Shown piece after piece: positions 35,330 through 45,092 of a stretch of DNA of 64,000 nucleotides. Made by a program: the position numbers and the translations under genes. The notes below the pieces were generated by a model. It made no database searches. It saw nothing but the letters and a program-made list of their open reading frames with translations, and had not been told where the DNA came from. This DNA is from Flectobacillus rivi (lineage in GTDB: Bacteria; Bacteroidota; Bacteroidia; Cytophagales; Spirosomataceae). The stretch is from the NCBI RefSeq assembly GCF_030056655.1, contig NZ_JASHIE010000018.1:62001-126000 (forward strand). Direction: 5' to 3'. Numbering within the stretch: the stretch's first letter is position 1; the number at the start of each line of letters is the position of its first letter.

Positions 35330-36967
35330 TTATATATTCTCCTCAATATACTGACCGATGCCTTGGTATCTTTGATATAATGCTTCGTAGATAGGTACAA
35401 CTTCTGGACGAGGTTCGTAAGTTGCATCAAATGCTGAAGCCATATTTTTCTGTGCTGAGGCCATATCTGGATATACACCAGCTGCAACCGAAGCACAAAT
35501 CGCTGCACCCAAAGCACAAGCCTGATCTGAACTCGCTACCTTAATCGGCATATTCAATACATCTGCCAAGGTTTGCATTACAAATGGTGATTTTTTGGCT
35601 ACTCCACCAATGGCAATTACTTGCTTGATAGGTACACCTTCTTGCTGGAATCTGTCCGAAATAGCACGAGCTCCAAAAGCCGTTGCCTCAACTAGTGATT
35701 TGAAGATTTTCACAGCATCACTACCCAAGTTTAAGCCAATGATTCCTCCTTTAAGGGTATGTTTTGCATCAGGCGTACGGCGTCCGTTCATCCAGTCAAC
35801 AGAGACAATATCGGTAGCTTTTACAGGTAATTCTGAAGCCTTTTCTGAAAGATAAGGAATCAATTCAGCACTAAGTTTGTCGGCTGCTTCCTGACCTAAT
35901 AAATCACGCACAGGTCCAACAATCACTTTTTGGAACCAAGCATACAAATCGCCAAATGCCGATTGTCCTGCTTCCATTCCCAACATGCCAGGAATGATTG
36001 AGCCGTCTACTTGACCACAAATACCACGAATCAACAAATGTCCAATTTCCTCGTTTGGCGCTACCAACATATCGCAAGTAGACGTTCCGATTACTTTACA
36101 CAAAGAGTAAGGCTGAATGTCTGCCCCAACTGCCCCCATGTGACAGTCAAAAGCACCTACACCAATTACAGCTTTATCTGAAATACCTAGTTTATCAGCC
36201 CATTCTTTTGAAATGGTACCCATACTATTGTCCGAAGTATAAGTTTCGCTAAAAAGTCTATCTCTCAAACCACCCAAAAGTGGATCTAATTTTGTCAAAA
36301 ATTCTTCAGAAGGAAGACCTTCAAACTCTTGATGCCAAAGAGCCTTATGACCCGCAGCACAACGGCTTCTTCTCATGGCGATTGGGTCTGTATTGCCTGT
36401 TAGTACAGCTGAAACCCAGTCACAATGCTCTACCCAAGAGTACGCCTTTTCACGAATAGATTCATCCACACGTAGGGTACGAAGGATTTTTGCCCAAAAC
36501 CATTCAGACGAATAAATTCCACCAACATATTTCGTAAAATCCGTATCCCAATGATGTGCCAAGTGATTAATTTCCTCAGCTTCAGCATTGGCAGTATGAT
36601 CTTTCCAAAGAATAAACATACCATTCGGATTTTCAGCAAATTCTGGCAACAAAGCCAAAGGTGTACCGTTTTGGTCAACAGCCACAGGAGTTGAGCCAGT
36701 AGTATCTACCGAAATACCTACAATATTTTGTTTTACCTCGTCGCTCACACCTTCTAATGCTCCAGCTATCGAATTTTGCAATCCCTCCAAATAATCCAAA
36801 GGGTGTTGTCTAAACTGTGATGAAGCAGGGTCGCAATACAAACCTTGCTTCCAACGAGCATAATAATGAACGGCTGTACCAACTTCTTCGCCTGTTGCGG
36901 TATTTACTACCAATGCTCTTACCGAGTCTGTTCCGTAATCAACTCCGATTACAAATTGATTTTTCAT
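35330..36967 (-). CDS. araB: Ribulokinase
   Basis: This is an FGGY-family sugar kinase that phosphorylates L-ribulose with ATP; cytosolic, 545 residues (E. coli AraB has 566). The N-terminal phosphate-binding loop GVDYGTDSVRALVV is intact with D10; DTTGSTPVAVD, WKDHTA near 117, GAFDCHMGAVGA near 272, and the second-half ATP site GGVAKKSPFVMQTLADVL are present. It is the first pathway gene after araR, separated by 199 bases with repeated AATAAGT motifs that may be AraR sites. The ATG at 36967 is well placed. Confidence 0.96.
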   Translation of the reverse strand: MKNQFVIGVDYGTDSVRALVVNTATGEEVGTAVHYYARWKQGLYCDPASSQFRQHPLDYLEGLQNSIAGALEGVSDEVKQNIVGISVDTTGSTPVAVDQNGTPLALLPEFAENPNGMFILWKDHTANAEAEEINHLAHHWDTDFTKYVGGIYSSEWFWAKILRTLRVDESIREKAYSWVEHCDWVSAVLTGNTDPIAMRRSRCAAGHKALWHQEFEGLPSEEFLTKLDPLLGGLRDRLFSETYTSDNSMGTISKEWADKLGISDKAVIGVGAFDCHMGAVGADIQPYSLCKVIGTSTCDMLVAPNEEIGHLLIRGICGQVDGSIIPGMLGMEAGQSAFGDLYAWFQKVIVGPVRDLLGQEAADKLSAELIPYLSEKASELPVKATDIVSVDWMNGRRTPDAKHTLKGGIIGLNLGSDAVKIFKSLVEATAFGARAISDRFQQEGVPIKQVIAIGGVAKKSPFVMQTLADVLNMPIKVASSDQACALGAAICASVAAGVYPDMASAQKNMASAFDATYEPRPEVVPIYEALYQRYQGIGQYIEENI

Positions 36968-37043
36968 TCGTTGAATATATGTTTAAAGCCGAGCTGAAAT
37001 CAGCCAAATGCGTTAAATTGACACAATTTTATTTTTCAAAAAA

Positions 37044-37148
37044 GCGAATAAGTATTTTTTCTTATAAACCTTCTGTTATTTCCCTAAGCACAAGTTATTT
37101 ACAAAATACTCATGGCCTATTCAGATTTATATGGCTTCACTTATTCGC
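37044..37148. promoter_or_regulatory. Candidate AraR sites upstream of araB
   Basis: GCGAATAAGT at 37044-37053 and its exact complement ACTTATTCGC at 37139-37148 form a 10-base inverted pair 85 bases apart in the araR-araB gap. The core AATAAGT recurs upstream of araR (37930-38015). The assignment to AraR is inferred from place and repetition only. Confidence 0.4.
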
Positions 37149-37166
37149 TCTTGGTATTTTAGTGCT

Positions 37167-37868
37167 TTAGACTTTAAAATCAGACACAAAATAATGAAAA
37201 GCATTAAACTGTTTTTGATATTTTTCTTGGTCTAATTTATATAAAATCGCCTTTTTGGTCGCCGAATTTTCGTTTTTCTCGCCTGTGTCTATCAATAATT
37301 TTGTCGATAGAATCTTACGGCTAAAATTGCGTCGGTCCAAAGGCGTATCATAAATCGCTTCATAGAGTTTTTGCAATTGAGGAATCGTAAATTTCTCAGG
37401 CAATAACTCAAACCCAATCGGATGCAACGCTGCACGATATCGCAATCTTTCAAGCGCCAAATCAACCATATTGCTATGATCAAAAATTAAATCTGGGCGG
37501 TCTTTCAGACTAATCCAAAATGCATTTTGTGCTTTTGCTGCATCCTGACTGTGTGCGTGGATATTAATCAAAGCAAAAAAACAAACTGAAACTGTTCGCT
37601 CCACTGGGTCACGATTGATTTCGCCAAAAGTCTTAATTTCTTCGAAATATATATCCTTCAAACCTGTCAAGTCGTACAAAATACGGTTGGCTGCTACCTC
37701 TAAATCCTCATCCTCATTCAAGAAACCACCCATCAATGACCACTTACCACGTTCAGGTTCAAAATCACGTTTGATTAATAATAACTTCAACTCTTCTCCA
37801 TCAAACCCAAATACAATACAGTCGAGGGCTATAAGGATTCGAGTACTATGATTGTATCTTGTTAACAT
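37167..37868 (-). CDS. araR: Nudix-type L-arabinose regulator AraR
   Basis: This is a cytosolic regulator of 233 residues with a Nudix-fold domain (about 10-140) and a winged helix (about 155-215; LPEKFTIPQLQKLYEAI). The Nudix box is dead: the catalytic R-E-U-x-E-E positions read R-I-L-Y-D-L. This is the form of L-arabinose repressor described in Bacteroides (AraR, Nudix family), where L-arabinose is the effector. Its place directly before araBAD, GH51, GH43 and the symporter fits. It is a paralogue of the protein at 6143-6886, with the same helix order and near-matching recognition region (PLDRRNF against PLRRNNF). It may also control the surface arabinan genes upstream. Confidence 0.88.
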   Translation of the reverse strand: MLTRYNHSTRILIALDCIVFGFDGEELKLLLIKRDFEPERGKWSLMGGFLNEDEDLEVAANRILYDLTGLKDIYFEEIKTFGEINRDPVERTVSVCFFALINIHAHSQDAAKAQNAFWISLKDRPDLIFDHSNMVDLALERLRYRAALHPIGFELLPEKFTIPQLQKLYEAIYDTPLDRRNFSRKILSTKLLIDTGEKNENSATKKAILYKLDQEKYQKQFNAFHYFVSDFKV

Positions 37869-37929
37869 TATTTGTTATAGTTTTTATAAAGCTTTGGGCT
37901 TTGTCATAAATAGCCTGATTACTCCTAGT

Positions 37930-38015
37930 AAAATAAGTTATTCGATTAAGGTAAAGTGGAAAATAAGCCTTGTGAGATTTATTTTCTACTTTAAAACTTC
38001 GAAATAACTTATTTT
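37930..38015. promoter_or_regulatory. Paired inverted AAAATAAGTTATT elements upstream of araR
   Basis: AAAATAAGTTATT at 37930-37942 and its exact complement at 38003-38015 lie 60 bases apart, both flanked by TCGA-like bases on the inner side. They sit in the 451-base gap 37869-38319, which otherwise holds only a weak hairpin (38078-38095) and no gene. They are plausible sites for AraR autoregulation or for looping; not proven. Confidence 0.45.
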
Positions 38016-38319
38016 CACTCAAAAAAGGACTAAAATGAAGAAATTATTTCAATTTTAATCCTTTTTCAGGAAGTGAAGGGAACCAGTGATTCCCCCACTA
38101 TACACTATTTATGAAATACAAATCGCTATGATTATTCAAAACGTGTTATTATGACACAATTTTAAATCAAATATTTGATTAATACAAAAAATAATGAGAA
38201 AAATTTAGAAGATTATAAAAATTATACCCCATAAGCCCCTGTAAACAAATGATTTGAGTACTTAAACATCTACAGAAAAGGATAGGGGTATTCAGTTTTG
38301 AACAAAAGGGCTATCTCTG

Positions 38320-39282
38320 TTACTCCCAAGAAAGCACTGGCCAACCATTTTTGAATTTCATATTTATCAATCCAAACTTTGACTTTCCTTCTTCTAAAGC
38401 ATCGTAGAAATGTATGGAAGTAATAAGTTTTTTTCCATCACGTAATAATCCCACATGTCCAGGTCCCAACCTCGTATCTTGACTGCGAAGCAAAACTGTA
38501 CCACCACCTTCGGTAAGCCTACGACCAGATTGATCTATGAAAGGTCCCAATGGGTTTTCCGAACGACCCACCACGATATAATAGGTACTATTCAAACCCT
38601 TACAACATAAGCCATTATTTACGAAAAGATAATAGTACTTTCCTTCACGAATCAAACAGGACGCTTCCCAATCGGATTCGCGACCACCAGCTAATTTGAC
38701 AATTGAAGCTCCCACTTTGATCTTACCTGTTAAAGTATCCAACTCAACCCCTGCAATACCCGCATGAAAAGACCCATACGCCATATATACCCGCCCATCA
38801 GCATCTTTCAAAATACTAGGATCAATGGCATTAAAATCTTTTTTCTCTTGTGATTTTACAACCATACCTTGGTCTGTCCATCCGTAGTTGGGACTATCAG
38901 GATTGAGGCTTGATGACGTCACCAATCCAATAGCAGAGGTTGGGGAGCCAAAAGTTGAACATGAATAATACACATGATATTTTCCGTTCATAAAAATCAC
39001 ATCAGGTGCCCAAAAATGTCCCTTGAAGCCTTTTACAGTGCTATCAATCCAAGCAGGATGTTCTCCTTTTTTGAATATGGGAGGCGTTTTGGTTTCCCAA
39101 TGTTTCAAATCTTTTGAAAACGCTGGCGTAATTCCCCATCCAGTCGAAAAATACCAATAAGTATCCTCATTTTTAATAATTGCACTTGGGTCATGCACAT
39201 AAGGATGCTCAGTTTGAGCCAAAGAAATTTCATATTGACACCACAACAGTAGTGCCATACAACCGATATAAATAGATTTCAT
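38320..39282 (-). CDS. Exported GH43 endo-1,5-alpha-L-arabinanase-like enzyme
   Basis: It is likely to cut the alpha-1,5-arabinan backbone. This is a five-bladed propeller of 320 residues from the ATG at 39282 (MKSIYIGCMALLL), with a signal peptide cut near SLAQ (22). Catalytic-region motifs are VHDPS (base D31), NAIDPSIL (pKa-tuning Asp) and WEASCL (acid Glu), in the order and spacing of arabinanases; WAPDVIF replaces the WAPE form. Calcium-associated His at LGPGHVGL near the C-terminus also matches the family. There is no lipobox, so it is probably periplasmic, working on imported oligosaccharides. It ends 451 bases before araR and follows the GH51 gene by 91 bases. Confidence 0.9.
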   Translation of the reverse strand: MKSIYIGCMALLLWCQYEISLAQTEHPYVHDPSAIIKNEDTYWYFSTGWGITPAFSKDLKHWETKTPPIFKKGEHPAWIDSTVKGFKGHFWAPDVIFMNGKYHVYYSCSTFGSPTSAIGLVTSSSLNPDSPNYGWTDQGMVVKSQEKKDFNAIDPSILKDADGRVYMAYGSFHAGIAGVELDTLTGKIKVGASIVKLAGGRESDWEASCLIREGKYYYLFVNNGLCCKGLNSTYYIVVGRSENPLGPFIDQSGRRLTEGGGTVLLRSQDTRLGPGHVGLLRDGKKLITSIHFYDALEEGKSKFGLINMKFKNGWPVLSWE

Positions 39283-39373
39283 TTTGGGAGGAGTTGAAAA
39301 AAAGAAGGGGAAAATTAAAGAAATTTTCCCCTTCAAACTAACCTAATATTGAATCAAATTCGCAAATGAGTTG

Positions 39374-41356
39374 CTATAGCGTTTTTATCCTTACCACATA
39401 AAATGAGTAGGGTGCTAGTTCGAGACTAACTTTTTTAGTCTTCGCATTTACCACAATTTTCTTTTCAGAAGGACTCACTTTTAGGGCTTCTTCAAAAGTA
39501 TTTACGGCATTTGGATCACTTTGCATCACAATCAATTTAGCGTTTGGGTCCAGTTTTTTTACACCATCCAATTGAATTTCACGCACTTGAGCTTGACTGT
39601 TATTGTTCGCAATCTTCAAGATAATTTCATTACTAGCTTTGTCCCAACTTGCTGAGGCATACAAGCTATCTTGTCCTATCAATGGTTGATTATTTTGAGT
39701 CATCGATAAAACGTGTGTACCTTTGTTTAATGAATAAAGTTGTTGTACATAATAACTTGGAGTACCAAATGATTGCAAGTTGTCCACCCAAATCAAATCA
39801 GGATTCCACTGCCAGCCTTCAACATGCGCAAATAGCGGAGCATAAGAAGCCATTTGAACCACAGCAGCATTACGTTCCAAGCCAGTCATAAATGCAGCCT
39901 CAGAAAGCGCAGCTCTCCAAGTGTTACGATTGCTAGCAGAAGCGCCATTGTTGGTATGAGATGCATATTCTCCTGCAAAAACTTTTGAACCATTACGGTC
40001 GTAGCTATCATAACGCCCTGCATTTTTCAAGAACCACTCTGGTGCACGGTAATAATGCTCATCAATAAAATCAGCGTTCATAGCACGCAATTCTTTATTC
40101 AAATAGTCAAAACGGTCGCCGTTAGGGTCTGTACCAGAGCTATTTATCAATTTGAAATTAGGATATTTTGCTTTGATAGCTTTCGTAAATACTTTCAAAC
40201 GCTCGATGTATTGTGGTCCCCAGTTTTCATTACCAACCCCCATCATTTTCAGATTAAAAGGTGCAGGGTGCCCCATTTGCGCACGCACTTTTCCCCAAGT
40301 AGTATTGATATCGCCATTGGCAAACTCAATCAAATCCAAGGCATCTTGTACATACTGTTCAAGTTGATCCATAGGTACAACTTCTGCCGAGTTGAATTGA
40401 CAAGCCATACCGCAGTTTAGGATAGGAAGAGCCTCAGAACCAATATCTTCTGCCAATTGTAAATACTCGAAAAATCCTAAACCGAATGTTTGGAAATAAT
40501 CTGGTGCAGGACGATGTGCAAACTCGATATTCCAACGGTTCATGATCAATTGGCGCTCTTCGATTGGGCCAATTGTTTTTTTCCATTGGTAACGGTTGTT
40601 CAAATCAAAGCCTTCAACAATACATCCTCCAGGGAAACGAATAAAGCCTGGTTTTAAATCGGCCAACTTCTGAATCATATCGGCACGCATCCCACCAGGA
40701 CGTCCTTTCCAAGTATCTTCTGGAAATAAGGAAATCATATCTAAGTCGATTTGACCATTTCCTTCAAACCACAAACGAAGTTTACCTTTTGCCTCAGTAG
40801 CTTTGGCATTGAAACTCACGGCTTGTCTATGCCACTGTCCATCCGTTTGAGATGGCGTCAGCGTACCTTCTCCAATTACTTGTCCTTTGGCATCAAGTAA
40901 CTCAGCATGAACTTTAACAGGACTTCCTGATTGGCGGTACATCACGGAAAAATCATATCTTAATCCATTTTTGATACCCATTCCACGGAAACCCTCATTG
41001 GTCAATCCAAGGTCTCCTTTTTGTGCATTTTCAACCTTAACACTCACAAAGCGAGGGTTGGCAGTGTTTTTATCAGCACGATTTTGAATCAATACTTCTC
41101 CTTCGTGAAAAGTTTTTCTTTCTATTTTCCAACCCATCAATGGTTTTTGGAATTCAAAAGAGCGGTTTTTAACCAATTCGGCATAAATACCGCCATCGGC
41201 ACCGAGGTTGATATCTTCAAAAAATATCCCCCACATAGTAGGTTGTATTTCTGAAACTGGTTGCGCAACATTCACCTTTATCGGAGTAGGTGCTTGTGCT
41301 TGCGCCAACAAAGTGGTAGCCACAAATAGACTAACGGTCTTTATTATACGGTTCAT
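39374..41356 (-). CDS. Exported alpha-L-arabinofuranosidase, GH51 with N-terminal CBM-like region
   Basis: This is an arabinofuranosidase of 660 residues with a signal peptide (about 1-21). Residues 55-215 form a carbohydrate-binding-like beta-sandwich inserted before the barrel; the barrel has the acid/base E377 in GVGNENWG and the nucleophile E463 in FAGEYASH, followed by a C-terminal beta domain ending APYSFYVVRIK. It is of the large Bacteroidota type and not closely related to the 512-residue GH51 at 32022, so the two probably differ in substrate, such as branched arabinan or arabinoxylan against linear oligomers. It lies between the VCBS protein and a GH43 gene in the same direction. Confidence 0.93.
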   Translation of the reverse strand: MNRIIKTVSLFVATTLLAQAQAPTPIKVNVAQPVSEIQPTMWGIFFEDINLGADGGIYAELVKNRSFEFQKPLMGWKIERKTFHEGEVLIQNRADKNTANPRFVSVKVENAQKGDLGLTNEGFRGMGIKNGLRYDFSVMYRQSGSPVKVHAELLDAKGQVIGEGTLTPSQTDGQWHRQAVSFNAKATEAKGKLRLWFEGNGQIDLDMISLFPEDTWKGRPGGMRADMIQKLADLKPGFIRFPGGCIVEGFDLNNRYQWKKTIGPIEERQLIMNRWNIEFAHRPAPDYFQTFGLGFFEYLQLAEDIGSEALPILNCGMACQFNSAEVVPMDQLEQYVQDALDLIEFANGDINTTWGKVRAQMGHPAPFNLKMMGVGNENWGPQYIERLKVFTKAIKAKYPNFKLINSSGTDPNGDRFDYLNKELRAMNADFIDEHYYRAPEWFLKNAGRYDSYDRNGSKVFAGEYASHTNNGASASNRNTWRAALSEAAFMTGLERNAAVVQMASYAPLFAHVEGWQWNPDLIWVDNLQSFGTPSYYVQQLYSLNKGTHVLSMTQNNQPLIGQDSLYASASWDKASNEIILKIANNNSQAQVREIQLDGVKKLDPNAKLIVMQSDPNAVNTFEEALKVSPSEKKIVVNAKTKKVSLELAPYSFYVVRIKTL

Positions 41357-41572
41357 ATAAATAGATAAATGGGATAAGTTAATGTTTCGTATGTATATTG
41401 CTTTTAGTAAAAAATTACCGGTTAATAGTGTATTAGTTATTAGATTAGATCTATTATTAAAGTCTATAAGTAGTGGGCGTTAGGTACTATTGAGCTTACA
41501 GCCTAAAGCGAGTAAAATCTATTTAATCAATTGCAGATGTAAGATTTGATAATTAAAATTTACATTCACAAC

Positions 41573-44500
41573 TCACAATTCAGCACTAATACTTACAGGA
41601 TAATATTTTAGTCTCTGATTATTTTCTGCTACCACCAAATAAGACTTCTGAGCACCACGAATGAGTTGAATTGCCTTAAAGTCACCTCTTAGAAATAAAC
41701 CCTGATAACCAATAGGTTGAGGTACAAAGCGCTTTTGTTTTGTTCCTAATAAAATTAACCCATAACTGGCGTCAATTCTTCCTGTGGTTATTTCGGTTTG
41801 AAATTCATTGCCTCCCAGAATCAAATCTAGTATTCCATCGGCATTGACATCAGTAGCTTCGATAGCGTTAATTGGCGCTAGTTGAGCCTCAATGGGTAAC
41901 TCATGCGTGACAAACTTTCCTGCTTGATTTTCGAGCCAAACGCTTTGATCATAGTTACAGCTCAAATCAATAAGTGACCCTTTTCCAATATGTTCCACTA
42001 AATCAATCATATTTATTTCAGCAAAATCGCGGTGCAATAAAAATTTCTTTTTTATCGTGGGCGTTTGTTCCGCAAATTGATTGCGGTCTAAATCTGGATA
42101 CAATTCAAAATTTCCTGTTTTGTTTTTCAAAAAGTAGGCTGGAAGCAACTCATTTGTACCATTATTGTCAATATCTTTGGCAAAAAGATGATATGGTCTT
42201 GTTTCTGAAATATGATATTTTTGATTCATTCCCCAATTTCCCAACACCAAATCTTGGTCACCATCGGCATCTAAGTCTTTGGCAATAATACTTCGCCACA
42301 TTCCTTTTCTTTGAGACAATTCGCTAGCTTCAATATCTAAGCTTAATTTTCCATGTTGATTTTTGAAAAATTGAACGGAAGTCCATTCTCCTACGATTAC
42401 TAAATCAATCTGATTATCGTGATTATAATCTGTCCAAACTGCCCCTGTAATCATTCCAGCATACAGAAGGTCAGGTGCTAATTGAGCTGTTTGTTCTTTA
42501 AAAAAACCATTTTGGTTAATCAATAAATAACTCTGAGGAAGTTGAGGAAAATGTTCGGCATCGAGACGACCACCTACAAAAATATCTTGGTCACCATCAT
42601 GGTCAACGTCTGCAACTGCTAAGGTAGTACAAAAAGTTTGAAGCTGTGCAGGGATTGCCATTAAATTCTGCTGAAAATTGCCTTTCCCATCATTTAAAAA
42701 TAATTGTATCGAACTTTGATAGCCTCTTGGGTACTCGGTGCTTCCACCTGCCAGAAGCAAATCCAAATCGCCATCGTTGTCGGTATCTACCAAAACCGAA
42801 GCCAAATCTTCTTGTAATTTTGAGGTTTGAACTAATTCTTTCGCTTTAAAACCACCCGTTTTTTCCTGCATAAAAAAACATCCACTTTGACGAGAAGCTC
42901 CTCCTACAAAAAAGTCTTCGAGCCCATCACCATTGACATCGCCTTTAGCAAGACATGGACCTAACTGCGAATACTTTTGAGGTTGTAATCGACGATTATA
43001 GTAATCAAAAAAAGGAATTTCTTGATGTACAAAATCAAGTCCAATACCTTTGTCTTCAAAGAATACAGTATGGATATTTGATAAATCATTCGCATCATTT
43101 TGTTTTAAAAGTAAGCTTGTATTTACTTTTACTCGAAAAATCTTTTGCACTTTTTGATTAGGCCAAGTTACTATTAATGAATCAATTAGACTAGATTCTC
43201 CTAAGCCAATATGTAAACGATTTTCGACAGAAGAAGCATATCCACGAACGGGTTGTTGTTCGAGCATTTGTACTTTACCTTCTGTATAAATTTCAACCTT
43301 TGTACCAAAACCATCTAGATTTCCTTCATTTCCTTTTAAGGTAATCGTTAAAAAGTGAACCTTATCATTATCATCATTCAAAGTATTCTGGTAAAGAAAT
43401 GCCTTTTGATTAGTATTATTGATGACTAAATCTAAATCACCATCATTGTCAAAATCGGCATAAGCAGCACCATGCGAAATAGAAGGATTTTCAAGTCCAA
43501 CATCTTGAGTAATATCTTCAAATTGAAGGTTTTGGGTATTTCTAAAGAAAAAATTATTCAACTTAATGGCTCCGAATTCATCCAATTTTTTTCGTAAATC
43601 ATGAATACTTTTTGTGTCAAAAGCATTTAAACTATTGTTGCCACCGCCAAATTGGTAACTACTTTGTTGGGCTTCTTTGGTAAAATTCAGAAAATCATTG
43701 TTGGTCAAATCCTTGGCTAATCCATTAGTGATATGTATGTCTTTCCAGCCATCATTATCAAAATCAGCACAAAGCACACTCCAACTCCAATCTGTTTCTG
43801 CCACACCTGCAAGATTACCTATTTCACTAAAAACAGGAATCTGCTGTTGATTCACACGTTGATTTCCTCGATGAAGCTGTAGCATATTTCGAGAAAACTC
43901 AGGTTGATAACCTAATTTTCTTTGCAAATCATATTTCTCAAGACTAACACCCAATGCCATCATTTTTTTACGCTCATTGGTGGGTGGGAGCATATCCAAA
44001 ACCATGATATCAGGCAACAAATCATTGTTGAGGTCAGCGGCATCGACCCCCATACTGTTATAGCTCTGATGCTGTGTGGCTTGAGCTATAACATTTTTGA
44101 AAGTTCCATTTTGTTGGTTCAACCATAATTTATCATTACCAAGATAATCATTGGCAACATAGATATCGGGATAGGTATCTTGGTTAAAATCGGCAACTGT
44201 TACTCCCAGGCCATAGCCATCTTCCAAAATACCTGTCTGCTGAGATACATTCTGAAAAACAGGATGTCCTAATTTCTTATCAAAACCAAGATTTTGATAA
44301 AGGTGGTCAGCGGCAGGCGATGTTCCAGAAGAATCTGGCGAAACCAGTTTATTGGGTTGAGGATTAAATAGTTGGTGATTCAATACATATACATCCAAGT
44401 CGCCATCTTTATCATAATCTAAAAAACAAGCTTGTGTCGAAAAGCCTTCATCAGCCAGTCCATAGGCTTGAGCTTCTTCCTTGAATGTCAAATTTTTCTG

Positions 44501-44974
44501 ATTAATCAATAAAATATTTCTTCGATTTTGAGGATTTTTATGGTGTGAAACACAAAGGTAAATATCCTGCCACCCGTCTTGATTAATGTCTACAATGCTC
44601 ACACCTGTACACCAAGACAACTCTGGAATGTTAGCTTTCGTAGTGATGTCCTCAAATCGCATTTTTCCTTTATTCAAATACAAGCGAGGACGTACTTGAC
44701 TACCTACAAAAATCACATCTTGTAAACCGTCATTATTGAAGTCACCAACACCTACACCTGAGCCAATGTACATATATTCATTCGTGTAAAAATTCACAGA
44801 ATCAGACTCAGTTAAAGTATTACTAAAATCGATATGCGATTGACTGCTCGAAATGGACACAAAATGCAAAGGGCTGTTAGACTTCTTTTGACATGAAGTA
44901 ATTCCACCCAAAAAGATGAAAAACAAAAGGGTATATCTTTTTGAAAATGTCAACAAAAAATGGCTCGTAAGCAT
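41573..44974 (-). CDS. VCBS/FG-GAP repeat lipoprotein with ASPIC/UnbV domain
   Basis: This is a large lipoprotein (C28 in GITSCQKK) of 1133 residues. It has many FG-GAP/VCBS blades with calcium-loop motifs such as DFNNDGLQD, DYDKDGDLDVY, DFDNDGDLDLV and DTDNDGDLDLL, giving two seven-bladed propeller-like halves. Between them an ASPIC/UnbV domain lies at about 530-605 (QQPVRGYASSVENRLHIGLG). Such proteins are often encoded beside SusC/SusD genes; a surface-binding or scaffold role is supposed but not established. A degenerate repeat encodes the last four residues and the stop. It sits between the GH43 lipoprotein and GH51 genes in the arabinan locus. Confidence 0.88.
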   Translation of the reverse strand: MLTSHFLLTFSKRYTLLFFIFLGGITSCQKKSNSPLHFVSISSSQSHIDFSNTLTESDSVNFYTNEYMYIGSGVGVGDFNNDGLQDVIFVGSQVRPRLYLNKGKMRFEDITTKANIPELSWCTGVSIVDINQDGWQDIYLCVSHHKNPQNRRNILLINQKNLTFKEEAQAYGLADEGFSTQACFLDYDKDGDLDVYVLNHQLFNPQPNKLVSPDSSGTSPAADHLYQNLGFDKKLGHPVFQNVSQQTGILEDGYGLGVTVADFNQDTYPDIYVANDYLGNDKLWLNQQNGTFKNVIAQATQHQSYNSMGVDAADLNNDLLPDIMVLDMLPPTNERKKMMALGVSLEKYDLQRKLGYQPEFSRNMLQLHRGNQRVNQQQIPVFSEIGNLAGVAETDWSWSVLCADFDNDGWKDIHITNGLAKDLTNNDFLNFTKEAQQSSYQFGGGNNSLNAFDTKSIHDLRKKLDEFGAIKLNNFFFRNTQNLQFEDITQDVGLENPSISHGAAYADFDNDGDLDLVINNTNQKAFLYQNTLNDDNDKVHFLTITLKGNEGNLDGFGTKVEIYTEGKVQMLEQQPVRGYASSVENRLHIGLGESSLIDSLIVTWPNQKVQKIFRVKVNTSLLLKQNDANDLSNIHTVFFEDKGIGLDFVHQEIPFFDYYNRRLQPQKYSQLGPCLAKGDVNGDGLEDFFVGGASRQSGCFFMQEKTGGFKAKELVQTSKLQEDLASVLVDTDNDGDLDLLLAGGSTEYPRGYQSSIQLFLNDGKGNFQQNLMAIPAQLQTFCTTLAVADVDHDGDQDIFVGGRLDAEHFPQLPQSYLLINQNGFFKEQTAQLAPDLLYAGMITGAVWTDYNHDNQIDLVIVGEWTSVQFFKNQHGKLSLDIEASELSQRKGMWRSIIAKDLDADGDQDLVLGNWGMNQKYHISETRPYHLFAKDIDNNGTNELLPAYFLKNKTGNFELYPDLDRNQFAEQTPTIKKKFLLHRDFAEINMIDLVEHIGKGSLIDLSCNYDQSVWLENQAGKFVTHELPIEAQLAPINAIEATDVNADGILDLILGGNEFQTEITTGRIDASYGLILLGTKQKRFVPQPIGYQGLFLRGDFKAIQLIRGAQKSYLVVAENNQRLKYYPVSISAEL

Positions 44975-45092
44975 TTGGTAAGTTATTTTAGTGGTACGTC
45001 GTTTATTATGAGCTTATCAATTCCTGAATATTGAATTTTAAAGTTTATGGTGTGACTACTACTAATTTTTTACACAATGCCATTTCTCAAAA

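Noticed and set aside
39412..39445. CTAGTTCGAGACTAA, similar to the palindrome at 6018-6054
   Set aside because: It lies in the coding end of the GH51 gene, encodes the usual SLELAPYSF residues, and lacks the second arm.
40055..40420. A 121-codon plus-strand frame opposite the second GH51 gene
   Set aside because: It is a shadow of the real minus-strand gene with no independent support.
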